Of a stretch of 7,105 nt of DNA, positions 6,401 through 7,105 are shown one piece after another. The translations under genes were made by a program, and so were the position numbers. The notes beneath the pieces were generated by a model that saw nothing but the letters and a program-made list of their open reading frames with translations, had not been told where the DNA came from and did no database searches. The stretch is taken from the NCBI GenBank assembly GCA_029862935.1, contig JAOTWK010000179.1, forward strand, positions 1 through 7,105. Direction: 5' to 3'. The DNA is from Gemmatimonadota bacterium. Lineage in GTDB: Bacteria > Gemmatimonadota > Gemmatimonadetes > Gemmatimonadales > GWC2-71-9. Numbering within the stretch: position 1 is the first letter of the stretch; each line of letters begins with the position of its first letter.

Positions 6401-6855
6401 CGACCACCCGCTGATACTTGGTGAGTGGCGGCGCGCCGTCGTCGGTCACCTCGAGGATCAGGTGAATCGTCTGTCCCGCCGTCGCGTCCGCGGGGACCTG
6501 CACGCCCGTCGCGAGCGACGTGGGGTGTGAAAACGTGATCGGACCCGGATAGGTGTCCACCGCCTTCCACCGCCACCACCTCACGGCGAGCACGTCCCCG
6601 TCCGGATCGGAGGCCACCCCCTGGAGCTGGATCGTCTCGCCCGGGCGCGCGGAGAGGCGCGGGGGCCCACGAAGCGTGACCATGGGCTCGTGGTTGGCGC
6701 CGGCGTACGTCGGGGTCATTGACCACTCGAGGCGCGCTGCGAACGCGTGCTGTGCGGTGGGTGTGAAGTTGGGATCAGGGGAGGGCGGTCGTGCCGCGGG
6801 ATCGATGTCCTCGCCGGCCGCCGCTGCCTCGACGGCCTGCAGGAAGTTGGACCCA

Positions 6856-6880
6856 AGGGCGGGAGTACGCGTCCCGCCCT
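6856..6880. repeat. strong GC-rich inverted repeat (terminator-like hairpin)
   Basis: AGGGCGGGA, loop GTACGCG, TCCCGCCCT: a perfect 9-bp stem, eight of the pairs at least partly G-C rich, around 7 nt. It is the strongest hairpin in the window and lies inside the 5' end of the DUF1593-like frame, just downstream of the hydrolase fragment's stop. Neither strand has a following T-run. It may be an old intergenic terminator or a hairpin linked to the junction between the two fragments. Confidence 0.5.
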
Positions 6881-6897
6881 CTGCCTCGTCCAACCCC

Positions 6898-7041
6898 TCA
6901 CAATGCGAGGTGATGCCGTTCCACCAGGCCCGTCAACATGGCGCGGTACACGTCGTGTGCGCGGGCCCGGAACTCGCGTTCCACGGGTTTCCGGTCCTCC
7001 CCGCCACCCCATCCCCCGTGAACGATGACGACCGGTGGCAG
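6898..7041 (-). pseudogene. N-terminal fragment of an alpha/beta hydrolase
   Basis: A third minus-strand frame encodes 47 residues that read PPVVIVHGGWGGGEDRKPVE, then a stretch ending HDVYRAMLTGLVERHHLAL before TGA at 6900-6898. This is the first strand, oxyanion-hole HGGW, first helix and second strand of an alpha/beta hydrolase of the esterase type that usually reads 'VHGAW..GW.W..V...L...GH.VYTPTLTGLGERxHL'. Full proteins are about 230-300 residues; the nucleophile Ser, acid and catalytic His are all missing. No ATG, GTG or TTG precedes the conserved part; an in-frame TAG lies at 7056-7054. A GGAGG (7050-7046) is spaced 4-5 nt from a CTG codon at 7041, perhaps a mutated start codon. It abuts the DUF1593-like fragment. 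Non-functional remnant. Confidence 0.65.
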
Positions 7042-7105
7042 ACCGGCCTCCGGCTAGGTATCCACCGCGTTCCGATCAACCGCCCTTCAGGGCACGTCAC
7101 CGCAG
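7042..7105. other. leader of the hydrolase fragment, nothing else recognised
   Basis: Apart from a GGAGG on the minus strand just before the CTG at 7041, this stretch shows no gene in any frame that I can support. It contains stops in the hydrolase frame, so the hydrolase fragment does not extend further upstream in frame. Confidence 0.5.

Larger units (their letters stand above)
6384..6893 (-). pseudogene. C-terminal domain fragment of a DUF1593/Sde182-type protein
   Basis: An open frame of 169 codons from a TTG at 6893. Residues about 40-70 (PDPNFTPTAQHAFAARLEW, then a segment ending YAGANHEP) and 72-168 match the C-terminal part of DUF1593 proteins: the Ig-like domain described for the cellulose-binding protein Sde182. 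Diagnostic points are the SDPDGD motif (95-100), WWRW (106-109), the DTYPG turn, PADATAGQTIHLILEVTDDG and PPLTKYQRVVVTV at the end. In full-length members this follows a nucleoside-hydrolase-like domain of about 300 residues; that domain is absent, and the DNA where it should lie encodes an alpha/beta hydrolase start instead. The TTG has no properly spaced ribosome binding site, there is no signal peptide, and a 9-bp hairpin covers codons 5-13. A decayed 3' fragment is the best reading; a short expressed protein is not excluded. Confidence 0.72.

Noticed and set aside
6856..6880. tRNA T-arm-like stem-loop
   Set aside because: The 7-nt loop lacks the TTCRANY consensus and no acceptor, D or anticodon arm can be drawn around it.
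1..7105. CRISPR array, insertion sequence, tRNA/rRNA genes, phage or toxin-antitoxin genes
   Set aside because: No regularly spaced repeats, transposase motifs, terminal inverted repeats of IS type or RNA gene signatures seen on either strand.

Overview
The window is high-GC bacterial DNA with strong G/C bias at third codon positions. The gene content points to Gemmatimonadota or a related soil or environmental lineage: a small lipoprotein shaped like a TonB plug, a secreted zinc peptidase of the GldB-related/DUF2268 type, a DinB-like protein, a subclass-B3-like metallo-beta-lactamase fold and a large multi-PAS kinase. The phylum is an inference from family content; there is no rRNA or marker gene here.

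Layout. From 1 to 3321 everything runs on the minus strand. In transcription order it is: a DinB-like protein (3321-2827), a truncated metallo-beta-lactamase-fold gene (2769-2203), a short remnant of an unrelated membrane-protein C-terminus (about 2219-2095), a plug-like lipoprotein (2011-1682), a second putative lipoprotein that overlaps it by ATGA (1685-1176), a secreted HExxH metallopeptidase (1102-149) and the first codons of another gene running off the left edge (67-1). A 237-bp divergent spacer separates this from the main gene of the window, a 929-residue membrane histidine kinase on the plus strand (3559-6348) with about six TM helices, four PAS domains, HisKA_3 and HATPase_c. No response regulator lies beside it. 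Two short hairpins fill the 35-bp convergent gap after it. The right end, minus strand, holds two abutting gene fragments: the detached C-terminal Ig-like domain of a DUF1593/Sde182-type protein (6893-6384) and the N-terminal 47 codons of an alpha/beta hydrolase (7041-6898).

How the genes fit together. The plug-like lipoprotein, second lipoprotein and secreted peptidase look like a small co-expressed cell-envelope set. The kinase is a NarL/DegS-type sensor whose input comes from membrane and PAS domains; its partner must be encoded elsewhere. The other striking theme is decay: three or four fragments of unrelated genes are joined end to end, so the kinase and the envelope cluster are flanked by deletion scars. 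I see no convincing new multi-gene defence or biosynthetic system. The items most worth checking are the stand-alone plug lipoprotein cluster, the chimeric lactamase locus and the fragment junction with its strong hairpin near 6856-6880.
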